The notes: a model not told the origin generated them from the letters alone. A stretch of 27,514 bases of DNA from Ectocarpus siliculosus (GCA_000310025.1 FN649746.1:874909-902422), one strand, 5' to 3'. Counted from the first letter of the stretch, positions 9,634 to 20,352 are shown. Numbers and translations: made by a program.

Positions 9634-10118
9634 TAAAGATCATGGAAGATGGAACGAAGTCTGCAGCAGCAGTACATAACTCGTTTTTCAAATCATCTAC
9701 AGATTTTTAATTTCACGGACGACAGCAGCAGTTGTTTCCCGCCGTTTTTTGAATTTACAAAACGTATTTGATCCTTTGGGGTAACGTATCAATCATCAGT
9801 GATGTTTACAGTAGATGAGAATGGTACACCTGGTGCATGGTAGGTAGGGCATAGCATCCAGTTTGTATCAATCATGTTAGTTAGCTTGTGTGCCCCTTAG
9901 ACTATACTTGAAAATTTAACGGTGTTTCCTGACGAGACGAAGGGGAGCGTCGTTGATGCGTCTCCGTTTAGTAAACAACAAAGGGGTGAAGGGGAAGACA
10001 TTTGATTTACATTTTCCCCGCACAGGCTCTAAACGAGATGAAAACGACATCTTTTCGTGCATAGTAATACGATGCCGCAGAGGAACAAGGCTTTTTTTGT
10101 CACACGACGCTGCTCGAC
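9386..10118. other. Intergenic stretch, no gene seen
   Basis: Apart from the third AC-rich motif copy at 9594-9633, no coding or structural feature was recognised in this AT-richer segment on the left of the LTR element. Confidence 0.4.
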
Positions 10119-10122
10119 TATT

Positions 10123-10430
10123 TTTGAAGGAGGGGAAGCCGTGGGCGGTAGCTTGCTCCTAGAGATAGATGAAGGTAGGTTCTGTCGTTGACACGCTTGT
10201 CCACGACGACCACGTAGAGATGGGAAAGTTGCTTGTTATTGCTGAGAGACGATCAGCAAGGGTCTGAGAGGTGAAGTGGGGATCCAACTTCACCTCAAGG
10301 GGGTACGCAGACTAGACAAATCCTAAGAGGGTAGTAGTAGGTGTCTGAAGGGTATACCTCCTGGGACCGACCCACATTCTATCAACAATAAGATGTACCC
10401 TATTTAAGCTAGCAGCCACACTCCTTAACA
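10123..10430 (-). repeat. 3' LTR of the retroelement
   Basis: It is a direct repeat of 20353-20642 in the same orientation. It starts, on the minus strand, TGTTAAGGAGTG and ends CCTTCAAA. It contains an internal palindrome around GGTGAAGT...ACTTCACC near 10271-10295. It differs from the other LTR by small duplications (GAC, TAG) and an insertion near 10381-10393. Confidence 0.85.
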
Positions 10431-10445
10431 CTAGCCCACCCTGAA
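10431..10445 (-). promoter_or_regulatory. Candidate polypurine tract
   Basis: On the minus strand, CAGGGTGGGCTAG lies directly before the 3' LTR start. It is purine-rich and in the right place for plus-strand priming, but not a pure purine run. Confidence 0.35.
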
Positions 10446-10473
10446 TATCATATATATATATATACAAGTATAA

Positions 10474-12345
10474 TATGCAGATTCTATACTCAAATCAATG
10501 CTCAAATACTAAAAAGCTACAATAAAGATTTTAGCTGACGATTGATGCTCATGAATCGAAGATATGACTCTTCACAAAACATACATCCAAAAGGAGGGTG
10601 AGTTGTAGAAATATCCCGAATCAACCCCCACACCATCATTGAGACGAAAGAAGGATCGGACGGTCACGAGACGGCACATCGACATCTCAATGACAACGAA
10701 CGCTCATACCAATGAAGGGATAAAGCCATGAAAAATATGTAGTGCTGCAGAGCACGCTATCCCCAACAGACGACGACAAGGGAAATAAAGTCAAAACCGA
10801 AACGCCACACACCACTCTTTACGCGCACCCGCGCGTATGACAAACGTGAGGAATGAGGGTGACTACCCGAGAGAGTCCCAAAATACGGCAACAAAACTCA
10901 AAACCCAAGCAAATTTCCGAACGAATACTATACGGCCTTTGATACTGGACGCGACGTAAAGGGGAAAAAATCAACGCAATCTAGGAAAGCGTCAACGAAG
11001 GGCAGGAGAAATGAACGACAGGCAAACGCACTGAGAACAATTTCCAGCGTGTCAAGGAACCCAAACCGTATAGAGAGGCGGCCACGGCAAGAAGACCTAA
11101 AGAAAACCAAGAATGCAAAGCATGAATGATCAACGTCTGAGAAGCGATCTGACGAACCTCGCCCTGGCTCGCTGGCGATGCACCACACAGAAAGACATAA
11201 TAAACACAGAAAAGTCGCAGAGATACACACAACAACACAACGACTCAAGGGCTCGACGATGATGAAGGCGTCGCCTGCATGTATGTAGCGATGACGGAGA
11301 CGAAGTAGAACGAAGTGTGGATGACGACGAAAGTCCACGGGAGAAGACGACGCAACGGGATGGAAGCCCGAAGTAATAGGCCTAGACGACACTTCTGCGG
11401 CACGGTGGAGCTAAAGGAAAAAAAAATAGTTGGCCAAAGGCGAACCAAGGGAAACACGGGGAATTCGGTGTCCACCTGGTCAGAGGCAAACTACACCGAC
11501 GAAACTTGGGGAACTCTTTTTCCAAGTGTTCAGAGGGAAACAACACCGACGAAACTTGGGGAACTCTTTTTCCAAGTGTTCAGAGGCAAACCACACGGAG
11601 GAAACTTCGGAGGAAGCCCTTCAGAAGAACCAAATACGAACAGGGAAAAAAAACAAAAGCAAGGAAAAGACGAGAGAGAACTTGCATCCAGGTCGCGGCA
11701 GTTCACTGATTCAGACGACGAATGCATGCAACATGGAAGAAGGATAATTCGACACCGCGTGTCTTGAGGCGGTGTTGGCCCTGCACCCAAACACAAAATA
11801 AACCAACAAAGAAAATAGACAAGAAAAACAAACCAAAAACAAACAAACAAACAAACAAACAAAACCCAAGATAGACCAACTCGTACATGAAACTACGACG
11901 CTAAGAAGAAATATTGGGAACAGCCGACGGTAAGGAGTCAGTAATGAGAGGAGTGCGACCCCGGGCGTCGCCCAGAGGGCGCGAGCGATGTTTTTCTAAA
12001 CACCACGATCCACAGACGGCGTCCACGGCGGTGGAGTAGAGGTGCGCAGGCAGAGGGAGAACGCTGGGGCCCGGGTCATCCAGAAATCGAACGATGTACG
12101 AGCCGTCCTGATGAGCACCAATACGTCCGGTCCACCACAATCCATCGCGGGCCTTGTACCACAGCCGCGCTCCCACTGGAAGGGGCGAAATGCTGAAGCG
12201 ACGGAGCCAAGTCGCGTGAAGCACAAGATCAGCCCCAGGAGGCAAATAGCGTTCTCCACGATTCCGGGCTAGCTCCCGTTGTGCCGCGCGTGTCCGAGCC
12301 ACTCGATACGTACGGTTACCTTGCTTGCTTTGGCAGACCTCTCGA
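10474..12345 (-). repeat. Inverted repeat 1, left arm (pol 3' end and 3' noncoding region)
   Basis: It is the reverse complement of 17116-18840 with high identity. It covers the end of the integrase ORF including the Tudor-like domain, plus about 1.4 kb of noncoding sequence. This arm is longer because it keeps a ~57-bp block near 10510-10567, a ~22-bp block at the start of the Tudor-like domain and one more 50-bp tandem unit. No ATG-initiated ORF was found in the noncoding part. A 154-codon frame common to both arms starts with GTG. Confidence 0.92.
11481..11600 (-). repeat. 50-bp tandem repeat in the 3' noncoding region
   Basis: Two nearly identical 50-bp units start at 11481 and 11531, each beginning cagagg-aaac and ending ccaagtgtt, followed by a partial third. 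The corresponding right-arm segment (about 17854-17903) has a single unit, so copy number differs between the arms. Confidence 0.85.
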
Positions 12346-13290
12346 GACCAGTACAAGAGGATGTGTCGACGGAATTGATCGAGGTCGGATTCCCGTTCCC
12401 ATGAAGGAGTAGTCAGGCCTAGCCAATGCGTCTGGTACAGGACAGCGAGAACGCCGCTACGGCCCCGCACCAGTTGATGTCCCGAAATGTAGTCGACCTC
12501 AAGGCGCCCGACAGGCACCGACACATCATCGGCGGTGACGTGAAACGGTGGACATTTATCGCCGAAAGAGTGCAGGACATAACGCGAAAGCTCAGCGGGC
12601 AGAGATTGTGGCAGGTCGTCCGTCTCGTATGGATTGCGACAGGGCTTGCAACGAAGGACAGAAACGCGACATCGAGCTGCTGGGCCGGAAAGATCGGAAG
12701 GCAGGTCCAGGTAGAGGAGTTTACGCGCCAACGGGGGTCCATCTGGGGTGGCGTCGGCCGAAGCGGGACCCACCGCAAGAACTTTGTAAGGCCCCGTCCA
12801 GGAAAGCGCGAATTTGGCCTTGAGCACCTGTTGATCCGTTTCCTTCCGCACACCCTGTCGAATTGTAGCAGCCGTGTTGTAGACCCAAGCCCACCTGCCA
12901 ACAGTAAATTGCGGGAGCTTGTGGATGGCGTCCAGCAGGGATGAATTACGGCGTTCGACTCGCGAAATCTTCAGGGCGTTGTACTCACGGACCAGGTCGT
13001 AGGCCCGGCGCTGGCGATCGACAGCCAGGTTGCAATACTCGAGTTGGTCGCGGGCCAAACTTTGATGACCACCTACCGTGGGATGATCGAAGACCGAAAG
13101 CGGAAGCCGCGGAATGCGTCCGACGTGGATCTCGTTCGGCGCCAATCCAGTCGACTGGTTCACGGAATTGTTGTAGGCAAACTCAACGTGCGGGAGATGT
13201 ACGTCCCAATCGTTTTGCTGTTCGTTGACGACTACCGCAAGCATCTGAGCCATCGTGTGATTGACGCGTTCCGTGCCGCCGTTGGTTTTG
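11901..13290 (-). pseudogene. pol fragment: integrase C-terminus with GPY/F motif, chromodomain and Tudor-like domain
   Basis: An open stretch of 450 codons from the Met at 13253, with frame continuity back to GTERVN. WTGPYKVL is the GPY/F module. Residues about 250-303 (12506-12345) resemble a chromodomain: LEVDYISGHQ, an aromatic strand VLYQTHWLG, then SWERESDL and a closing helix. Residues about 358-408 (12182-12030) resemble a Tudor-like barrel: GARLWYKARDGLWWTGRIG, then DGSYIVRFLDD and LYST. Chromodomains are known to guide chromovirus integration to marked chromatin. The second barrel suggests a second histone-reading module, which is an inference. The final ~30 residues are not recognisable. 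Confidence 0.82.
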
Positions 13291-13392
13291 CGGGTGGTAG
13301 GAGCTGGTGGTGACCTTCTTGATTTTCATCACCTCGTAGATCGCCATGGAGAGCTTCGAGCAGAAATGCAGTCCATTGTCCGACAATAAAGG
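13285..13392 (-). pseudogene. pol fragment: integrase core around the second catalytic Asp
   Basis: In a shifted frame the sequence reads LSDNGLHFCSKLSMAIYE and ends SSYHPQ, both standard integrase core blocks. One extra base then moves the frame, so the following NGGTERVN block, with the catalytic Glu, is read in the next fragment. Confidence 0.8.
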
Positions 13393-15808
13393 TGGTCGGA
13401 CATCCCCACTTGGTCATGTACTGGTTGACGAAGATGTGAGCCGTCCCTTTCGCCGTAAATTCCGCCGCTGTAACTGCGAACATGTCGGCTCTCCGGCTGA
13501 AACGGTCTGTGAACAACAAAATGTAGGAGTTGCCCTTGGCAGTCACGGGCAGGGGTCCGAAGAAGTCGACGCCGACGACCATACCAGGCCCCTGTGGCAA
13601 TGGCATAGCGATGACGGGCCACCGAGCGGTCTGACGCGAAGTTTTGCGAGCTTGACACACCAAACACGCTCGAAGCCACCAGCGCACGGAACGATCCAGA
13701 CCAATCCACCAGTAGAAACGCTCAAGCAGTTGTGTACGATGAACACCGAGATGGAAGGACGCGGCGGTATGGCAGGCATGAAGGACCCACGGACGCATCA
13801 GCATTGGCACGTAGACACGGGGCACATTAGAGTCCGGTAGACGAGTGGTCCTGCCGCCAGAGCGCCCAATCGGCGGTGGCGCCGATTTATGTACGAGGAG
13901 GGTGACGTTATCATCGGTCGTGTGCAGTCTGGTTTTCGCCGCCAACGCAAGAACATCGTCTAACCGAGGGGAGCGGAGCGGGGCACTAAGGGTGAGCAAG
14001 TCAGAAGGGGGTGGGGAGGGAGAGCCGCGAGACAGAAAACGCATAGCCACCACGCATTCGCTCTCCCGCTGTTGTTCCCTAACCCAATCCACAGTGCTGA
14101 AGCTCTGAACACAAGCTCGCAAGTGTGAGGGGTCCAAGTCAGTAGGCTCCAACCTAGAGTCAGGCGATCCCACGGAAGAGGCTGTAGAACGAGGAGCCTC
14201 AGCGACTGGTGAAGTTGCAGACAGCGGTATCGCCCGCGAAGGAGGCATCGGGAGGGGCGAAGTCCCAGGCGAAACCTGTATAGAGGGCAAAACCGAGGAT
14301 GCAGGGCGCTCCGATGCCGGCGAAGGCACCGGTGGCGCAGGGGCAGTCGACGGAAACGCCGACGCTGGCGTCGCGGATGGCGGCAGGAGACGCGTGCCGG
14401 TCCGGGTGGTCTTGTTTGTCGAGCGGAACCTGCTAGGACGACGGGCAGTCGACGATGCCCGAGGGATGATGGTAGCCCACGGCTGGCGTCCGAAATAGGT
14501 GGGACCGGTGACGGTGCCTCCGGAAGCAGCGGTAGTCTTGGCCCGAGTCCGTGAAGAAATGAGCGGTCCCCGCTCCGGAAGCGAAGACAAGACGTGCACA
14601 TATCTATTCGCCAAAGACGCGGCAGGAGACATCCCGCGGGACGTAGCCGGAGCCGAAGAGGAAACAGGCACCGGAGACCCGGGAACATGCGAGACCACGA
14701 AGACTCCCGAAGACCTCCGAGAATCCTGGTAAGAAATCGGCGAGTCCGTTCGAACATCCAGCCGGCGCGGGTGATGACGGCGAAAATCCCCAAAATCGGA
14801 GGGCTGTAGCGCTGGGGGTGAAAAGACTCCCGCCGAGCAGGGAGGGCGGAGCCCACCAAAACCGACCTCCGGTGTAGACGACGAGTGATAGTTGAGTCCA
14901 CAAGCCCGAATGAGGAAGACACCCGCTTGATCGACACCATCAATGCAATCGGGGCCGGTTGTGACCGTGTCTTGTGCTGGTAAAGGCAGCTGCGAAAGAA
15001 AATCCGCGTTGCCGTTTGCCGAACCTTTCCGATATTTCAGGGTGTAGGTGAAGTTGGACAGGAATTCGAGCCATCGTTGCACCCTGGCGTTGTGTTCCCC
15101 AACCTTGCCAATGCTCTCCAAGACTTTGTGGTCTGAATAGATGATGAACTTGGTTGACCACAAATAACCCCGAAGGCGCTTAATGGCCCAAACAATGCCA
15201 CCAGCTTCCAGATCCAGAACGGTCCAGTTCCGCTCCGCCGGAAGAGTAGCGCGGCTGATGTACACAATGGGTCTCACCGAGCCATCGAGTTGTTCTTGTT
15301 CCAGGGAGGCTCCAAAGCCGTCGATGCACGCGTCGGAGCACAAACGGAGAGGACGGCTGTTGTCCTCGACCGCCGCCCAATCCGGGAAGACCAAAATCGG
15401 GGGACGCGCGAGTTCGCTCAACAACGTTTTGACAACCTTGACCATGCCCGGGGTGTACTTGAAGGCGACGCCTTGTTTGAGAAGAGAGTTGAGAGGCCTC
15501 ACCTTGGTGGCGAGATTCTGGAGGAATTTCCGGTAGTAGCTGAGGCCACCGAGAAGGCTCCTAAGCTGCTTAACATTCGGCGGCGGCGGCATGTGCGTGA
15601 GCGCCCGAACCTTGACGCCATCAGGGCTTACCCCGGCCGGGGAGATGGTGTGACCGAGGAAGTTGGCGTGGGTGGCGCCGACACGAGCCTTCCCCGGAGA
15701 CAGCTTGAGGTTGTACTGCCGCAGCCGTTTGACAAACTCCATCATGTTGAGCACGTGTCCCAGAGGTTCCTCATCGAAACAGATAACATCGTCCAGATAT
15801 GCAAGCAC
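13393..15808 (-). pseudogene. pol fragment: RT palm/thumb, RNase H, long linker, integrase N-terminus
   Basis: The fragment starts at the RT active site YLDDV (15799-15785), then FLGHTIS and the connection region. RNase H (about 15349-14987) keeps its acidic residues: SDACIDG, LEAGGI, SDHKVLE and ADFLSQ. A Pro/Ser/Thr-rich linker of about 280 residues (about 14959-14117) follows, long for the family. The integrase zinc-binding part has CHTAASFHLG and CLVCQ, and the first catalytic Asp is in VGVDFFGPLP (about 13567). The frame is lost where SDNG should appear. Confidence 0.88.
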
Positions 15809-17115
15809 CGCTCCAGACCGTGCACCACTCTGTTGATGACCTTGACGAACCAAGACGGGCTTGCGTTGGCTCCTTGCGGCATCCGAAGCCATTCGAACAA
15901 CTGCGTGGGAGTGCAAAAGGCGGTGAGCGGGACAGTGTCTTCGTCACAAACGATCTGGTGGAAGGCCGAATTGAGATCGAAGATGGAGAACACTTTCCCG
16001 GTGTACAGATAATCCAAGATACCGTCCACCCGAGGGAGAGGTTGTCCATCCAAGTCCACCAGGGCGTTGAGACGCTTGTAGTTGACGGTGATGCGAACCG
16101 ATCCGTCCTTCTTGGGGATAACGACCAGAGGAGAAGCCAAGGGAGAAGTGGAATGCTGAATGAGCCCCGCCGCCAAATACTGGTCCAACACGGCATCCAC
16201 TTTCTTCTGCATTAACGGGTTAATACGATACGGGCGTGATGCGACGGGCTTCGTCCCTGCGGGGACAGAAAGAGTGAATGGCATGACGGTGCAGGAACCA
16301 AAATCGGTTTTCGAAGTAGAGAACACGTCGGAATACTCAACAAGGGCGTCGGCCAAACGATCAATAGCCTCCGGTGTCCATCCCGGGTTGTGTAGATCGA
16401 AAGCGATGTGGTGCATATGTACGGGCAGCCTAGCCCACAAGCGCAGAAAGCTGGAGCGCTGGGCCTCGGAGAAGCGGTCAAGTAGTTCTTGTGGAGGCGG
16501 CTTCGGAGGAGGCGGGACGGAGGTTGGGTCCGGAGAGCGGCGAGTCCCTGACTTGGGGCCAACGGCGTTGACCCGATGCGGTGATGTAGAGGACGGCGGG
16601 CCGGTAGGAATCGAAGATGGTGTCGCCTTCAGGGTTTCTACCGGTACTCGTAAAAGCGGTGCAGCAGACACGCCAAGAACGTCTCCCGGCTCCAATTCGG
16701 CACAACCTGCAAGGGGAATACGCTGGAGACCATTGGAAACAAATGCATCGGGGGACGAAAGCGCACCCACTTCGGGTCGGAACGATAGCAGATATTCGCC
16801 GATCAGCGCAGGCATGCCAGAAGAACGGACGAGGTCCACCTCAACAAGGGCAGGCTCCGGCCCCAAGGACATGCCCGAGCTCCCTGCATATTTTAAGTGA
16901 AACGAGGAGGCAGGAGCGTCGTCGTGTGTAGCGTAAACACAAGTGCCAGCGGTGAAACGCGGAGAGAGCGTGAGCTCACCCATAACCCGGCCGTCCGGTC
17001 CAGGGTGGGGGAGGGTGGTGAACACTCGAGAGTTGAACCGCATCCAGCTATCACGACCCAGAAGCACGGCGTGCCCCATGGCGGCATCTGGAACAACGCA
17101 GGCCCAGACCGCCAG
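15801..17115 (-). pseudogene. pol fragment: protease remnant and RT fingers/palm
   Basis: The translation has the retropepsin end (LGRDSW), a Pro-rich connector (PPPPKPPPQE) and RT motifs: VIPKKDGSVRITVNYKRLN, FSIFDLNSAFHQI and FEWLRMPQGANASPSWF. The family usually has FSxLDLxSGYHQI and MPFGLxNAPxTF, so this lineage is divergent but recognisable. The frame is lost just before the YLDD active site. The first ~20 residues of the open frame, beyond 17115, come from antisense reading of the inverted copy and do not belong to pol. Confidence 0.88.
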
Positions 17116-18840
17116 ATCGAGAGGTCTGCCAAAGCAAGCAGGGTAACCGTACGTATCGAGTGGCTCGGACACGCGCGGCACAACGGGAGCTAGCCCGGAA
17201 TCGTGGAGAACGCTATTTGCCTGCTCTGGGGCTGATCTTGTGCTTCACGCGACTTGGCTCCGTCGCTTCAGCGGGGCTGTGGTACAAGGCCCGCGATGGA
17301 TTATGGTGGACCGGACGTATTGGTGCTCATCAGGACGGCTCGTACATCGTTCGATTTCTGGATGACCCGGGCCCCAGCGTTCTCCCTCTGCCTGCGCACC
17401 TCTACTCCACCGCCGTGGACGCCGTCTGTGGATCGTGGTGTTTAGAAAAACATCGCTCGCGCCCTCTGGGCGACGCCCGGGGTCGCACTCCTCTCATTAC
17501 TGACTCCTTACCGTCGGCTGTTCCCAATATTTCTTCTTAGCGTCGTAGTTTCATGTACGAGTTGGTCTATCTCGGGTTTTGTTTGTTTGTTTGTTTGTTT
17601 TTGGTTTGTTTTTCTTGTCTATTTTCTTTGTTGGTTTATTTTGTGTTTGGGTGCAGGGCCAACACCGCCTCAAGACACGCGGTGTCGAATTATCCTTCTT
17701 CCATGTTGCATGCATTCGTCTGAATCAGTGAACTGCCGCGACCTGGATGCAAGTTCTCTCTCGTCTTTTCCTTGCTTTTGTTTTTTTTCCCTGTTCGTAT
17801 TTGGTTCTTCTGAAGGGCTTCCTCCGAAGTTTCCTCCGTGTGGTTTGCCTCTGAACACTTGGAAAAAGAGTTCCCCAAGTTTCATCGGTGTAGTTTGCCT
17901 CTGACCAGGTGGACACCGAATTCCCCGTGTTTCCCTTGGTTCGCCTTTGGCCAACTAATTTTTTTTGCCTTTAGCTCCACTGTGCCGCAGAAGTGTCGTC
18001 TAGGCCTATTACTTCGGGCTTCCATCCCGTTGCGTCGTCTTCTCCCGTGGACTTTCGTCGTCATCCACACTTCGTTCTACTTCGTCTCCGTCATCGCTAC
18101 ATACATGCAGGCGACGCCTTCATCATCGTCGAGCCCTTGAGTCGTTGTGTTGTTGTGTGTATCTCTGCGACTTTTCTGTGTTTATTATGTCTTTCTGTGT
18201 GGTGCATCGCCAGCGAGCCAGGGCGAGGTTCGTCAGATCGCTTCTCAGACGTTGATCATTCATGCTTTGCATTCTTGGTTTTCTTTAGGTCTTCTTGCCG
18301 TGGCCGCCTCTCTATACGGTTTGGGTTCCTTGACACGCTGGAAATTGTTCTCAGTGCGTTTGCCTGTCGTTCATTTCTCCTGCCCTTCGTTGACGCTTTC
18401 CTAGATTGCGTTGATTTTTTCCCCTTTACGTCGCGTCCAGTATCAAAGGCCGTATAGTATTCGTTCGGAAATTTGCTTGGGTTTTGAGTTTTGTTGCCGT
18501 ATTTTGGGACTCTCTCGGGTAGTCACCCTCATTCCTCACGTTTGTCATACGCGCGGGTGCGCGTAAAGAGTGGTGTGTGGCGTTTCGGTTTTGACTTTAT
18601 TTCCCTTGTAGTCGTCTGTTGGGGATAGCGTGCTCTGCAGCACTACATATTTTTCATGGCTTTATCCCTTCATTGGTATGAGCGTTGTCATTGAGATGTC
18701 GATGTGTCGTCTCGTGACCGTCCGATCCTTCTTTCGTCTCAATGATGGTGTGGGGGTTGATTCGGGATATTTCTACAACTCACCCTCCTTTTGGATGTTT
18801 TGTTTTTAGTATTTGAGCATTGATTTGAGTATACTGCATA
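17116..18840 (+). repeat. Inverted repeat 1, right arm
   Basis: It is the reverse complement of 10474-12345. Relative to the left arm it lacks about 22 bp at the start of the Tudor-like domain, one 50-bp tandem unit and a ~57-bp block near 18805, and has small insertions and substitutions. It ends ...ttgagtatactgcat and runs directly into the leader/gag-like repeat with no LTR between. Confidence 0.92.
17124..17540 (+). pseudogene. Inverted copy of the pol 3' end (Tudor-like domain)
   Basis: On the plus strand this repeats the last ~125 codons of pol, from the segment after the chromodomain to the stop at 17540. The ARTRAAQRELARNRGERYLP block is shared with pol. A small insertion and a 22-bp deletion change the following residues, then the frame is restored at LWYKARDG, and the rest of the Tudor-like domain matches. 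It has no start codon or upstream coding context, so it is a dead duplicate. Confidence 0.85.
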
Positions 18841-19483
18841 ATTACACGGTAAGCGGGTGCTGGACGCGGCCTCCACACTGCTGTGTGTTGTTGTCACGCT
18901 TTCTTCACCATCACTGGGTTGTCTGTTATTTGGTCTCACCACCCACGAGAATCTAGACTTAGCCTCTCTGCTTCTTCTCCTGTAGAAACGCTGGCTTGCG
19001 ATGCTTTTGCTAAGCGTCCGCGGGACTGGGACCTTGCGAAGGATACGCGCCTCGGCGGTCATCGCGATGTTGTGGGTGATTTCTCCTACGTTTGCCGCCC
19101 CTCCCAAGCTATTTTGTCTGCATCGGCGGTCCATGAAGTTATTTCGGTGGCGGACACGCTTTGCATGCAGCAACCGGAGTTGCTGACTTTGTGTAGTGGG
19201 ACTCTCGAGATGACAGCATCCTTCCCACGTCCGCTACCACCTCTACTGCATTCACGCCGGCGTACCGGCCGATGTCCGCGGATTTCCCTGTGGTGCTCTC
19301 CGATTTGACTCCGCTTGTTTCGACGTGGAGAGCGTTGTGTGCACACAAATTGGGTATCAGCCGCCCCACTATAGCCTTCCCTCCATTTTCGCAATCACAT
19401 GGCAATTGTTTTTGGGGAGTCGTTCACCCTCAAGGCATTTGATTGGAAACCTTTCAACAGAGCAAACCCACAGCGGTCTTTGC
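18841..19483 (+). repeat. Inverted repeat 2, left arm (leader/gag-like sequence)
   Basis: It is the reverse complement of about 19696-20337. It starts ttacacggtaagcgggtgc and ends near cagcggtctttgc. Compared with the right arm it has 2-bp insertions near 19203 and 19372, which break the long frame. Confidence 0.9.
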
Positions 19484-19695
19484 ATACGCCCGGTGATAAA
19501 AGCTTTGGTGCACATGAGGTTGAAGCGGATCCAACCAAGCAGAAAAGGCGTCCAAAAGCACACCATGCCACGCATAGACAGCAGTGGAAGCTATAGCACA
19601 AAAGGGCCCGTACTAAACGGAGACACGAGATTGTCCGACCAAAACACACGCAGAGCAGCACGGCGATCCTCCGCGCAACTGGAGCCCAAGTGCGA
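19484..19695. other. Spacer of inverted repeat 2
   Basis: This ~212-bp unique segment joins the two arms. Its translations in all frames show no recognisable protein. It may be the remnant of gag sequence from one of the two orientations. Confidence 0.5.
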
Positions 19696-20294
19696 GCAAA
19701 GACCGCTGTGGGTTTGCTCTGTTGAAAGGTTTCCAATTCAAATGCCTTGAGGGTGAACGACTCCCCAAAAACAATTGCCATGTGATTGCGAAAAATGGAG
19801 GGAAGGCTAGTGGGGCGGCTGATACCCAATTTGTGTGCACACAACGCTCTCCACGTCGAAACAAGCGGAGTCAAATCGGAGAGCACCACAGGGAAATCCG
19901 CGGACATCGGCCGGTACGCCGGCATGAATGCAGTAGAGGTGGTAGCGGACGTGGGAAGGATGCTGTCATCTCGAGTCCCACTACACAAAGTCAGCAACTC
20001 CGGTTGCTGCATGCAAAGCGTGTCCGCCACCGAAATAACTTCATGGACCGCCGATGCAGACAAAATAGCTTGGGAGGGGCGGCGAACGTAGGAGAAATCA
20101 CCCACAACATCGCGATGACCGCCGAGGCGCGTATCCTTCGCAAGGTCCCAGTCCCGCGGACGCTTAGCAAAAGCATCGCAAGCCAGCATCTCTACAGGAG
20201 AAGAAGCAGAGAGGCTAAGTCTAGATTCTCGTGGGTGGTGAGACCAAATAACAGACAACCCAGTGATGGTGAAGAAAGCGTGACAACAACACAC
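19690..20294 (-). CDS. Possible gag N-terminal fragment
   Basis: An open frame crosses the whole right arm of inverted repeat 2, just where gag should start, upstream of pol and in the same orientation. The upstream part has no ATG. The first ATG is at 20189-20187, giving a start MLACDAFAKRPRDWDLAKD. No zinc knuckle (CCHC) or known gag motif is visible, and the frame reads on through the spacer into antisense sequence of the other arm, so the product would be chimeric. The call rests mainly on position. Confidence 0.3.
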
Positions 20295-20337
20295 AGCAGT
20301 GTGGAGGCCGCGTCCAGCACCCGCTTACCGTGTAATG
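19696..20337 (-). repeat. Inverted repeat 2, right arm (element-proper leader/gag-like sequence)
   Basis: It lies directly inside the 5' LTR and primer-binding-site candidate, in the element's own orientation, so it is probably the original 5' region. It is separated from the left arm by a ~212-bp spacer (19484-19695). Confidence 0.9.
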
Positions 20338-20350
20338 CCAGCTGACGCCA
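20338..20350 (-). promoter_or_regulatory. Candidate primer binding site
   Basis: TGGCGTCAGCTGG begins two bases inside the 5' LTR. A TGG start is expected for a site complementary to the CCA end of a tRNA primer. The donor tRNA was not identified. Confidence 0.45.
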
Positions 20351-20352
20351 AG

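Larger units (their letters stand above)
11901..17115 (-). pseudogene. pol: Frameshifted Ty3/gypsy pol (truncated PR-RT-RNase H-IN-chromodomain-Tudor-like)
   Basis: This is the reverse-transcription and integration polyprotein of the element. At the truncated 5' side, VLLGRDSW near 17061-17044 is the C-terminal signature of a retropepsin; the half with the catalytic Asp is absent. RT, RNase H and integrase follow in Ty3/gypsy order, then a chromodomain and a Tudor-like domain. At least three single-base frame changes occur: near 15801-15808 just before the catalytic YLDD, near 13390 at the second integrase Asp, and near 13285 just before the catalytic Glu region. The stop is at 11903-11901. 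The 5' boundary is the junction with the inverted segment, where microhomology (TCGAGAG) blurs the exact point. Confidence 0.9.

Noticed and set aside
10928-11392. 154-codon frame with hydrophobic segments, identical in both arms of inverted repeat 1 (also 17993-18457), as an env-like ORF
   Set aside because: It starts with GTG, has no internal ATG and has a stop just upstream. Identity simply reflects the inverted duplication.
12426-16900. Several long plus-strand open frames across pol
   Set aside because: They are antisense shadows of the pol coding sequence and show no domains of their own.
17116-17181. N-terminal residues of the 479-codon pol frame beyond 17115
   Set aside because: These residues come from antisense reading of the inverted copy of the pol 3' end, not from the protease.
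19395-20294. Full 299-codon frame as one real protein
   Set aside because: It has no ATG at its start, and its last ~100 codons read the spacer and then the antisense of the opposite arm. Only the part inside the right arm is kept as a possible gag fragment.
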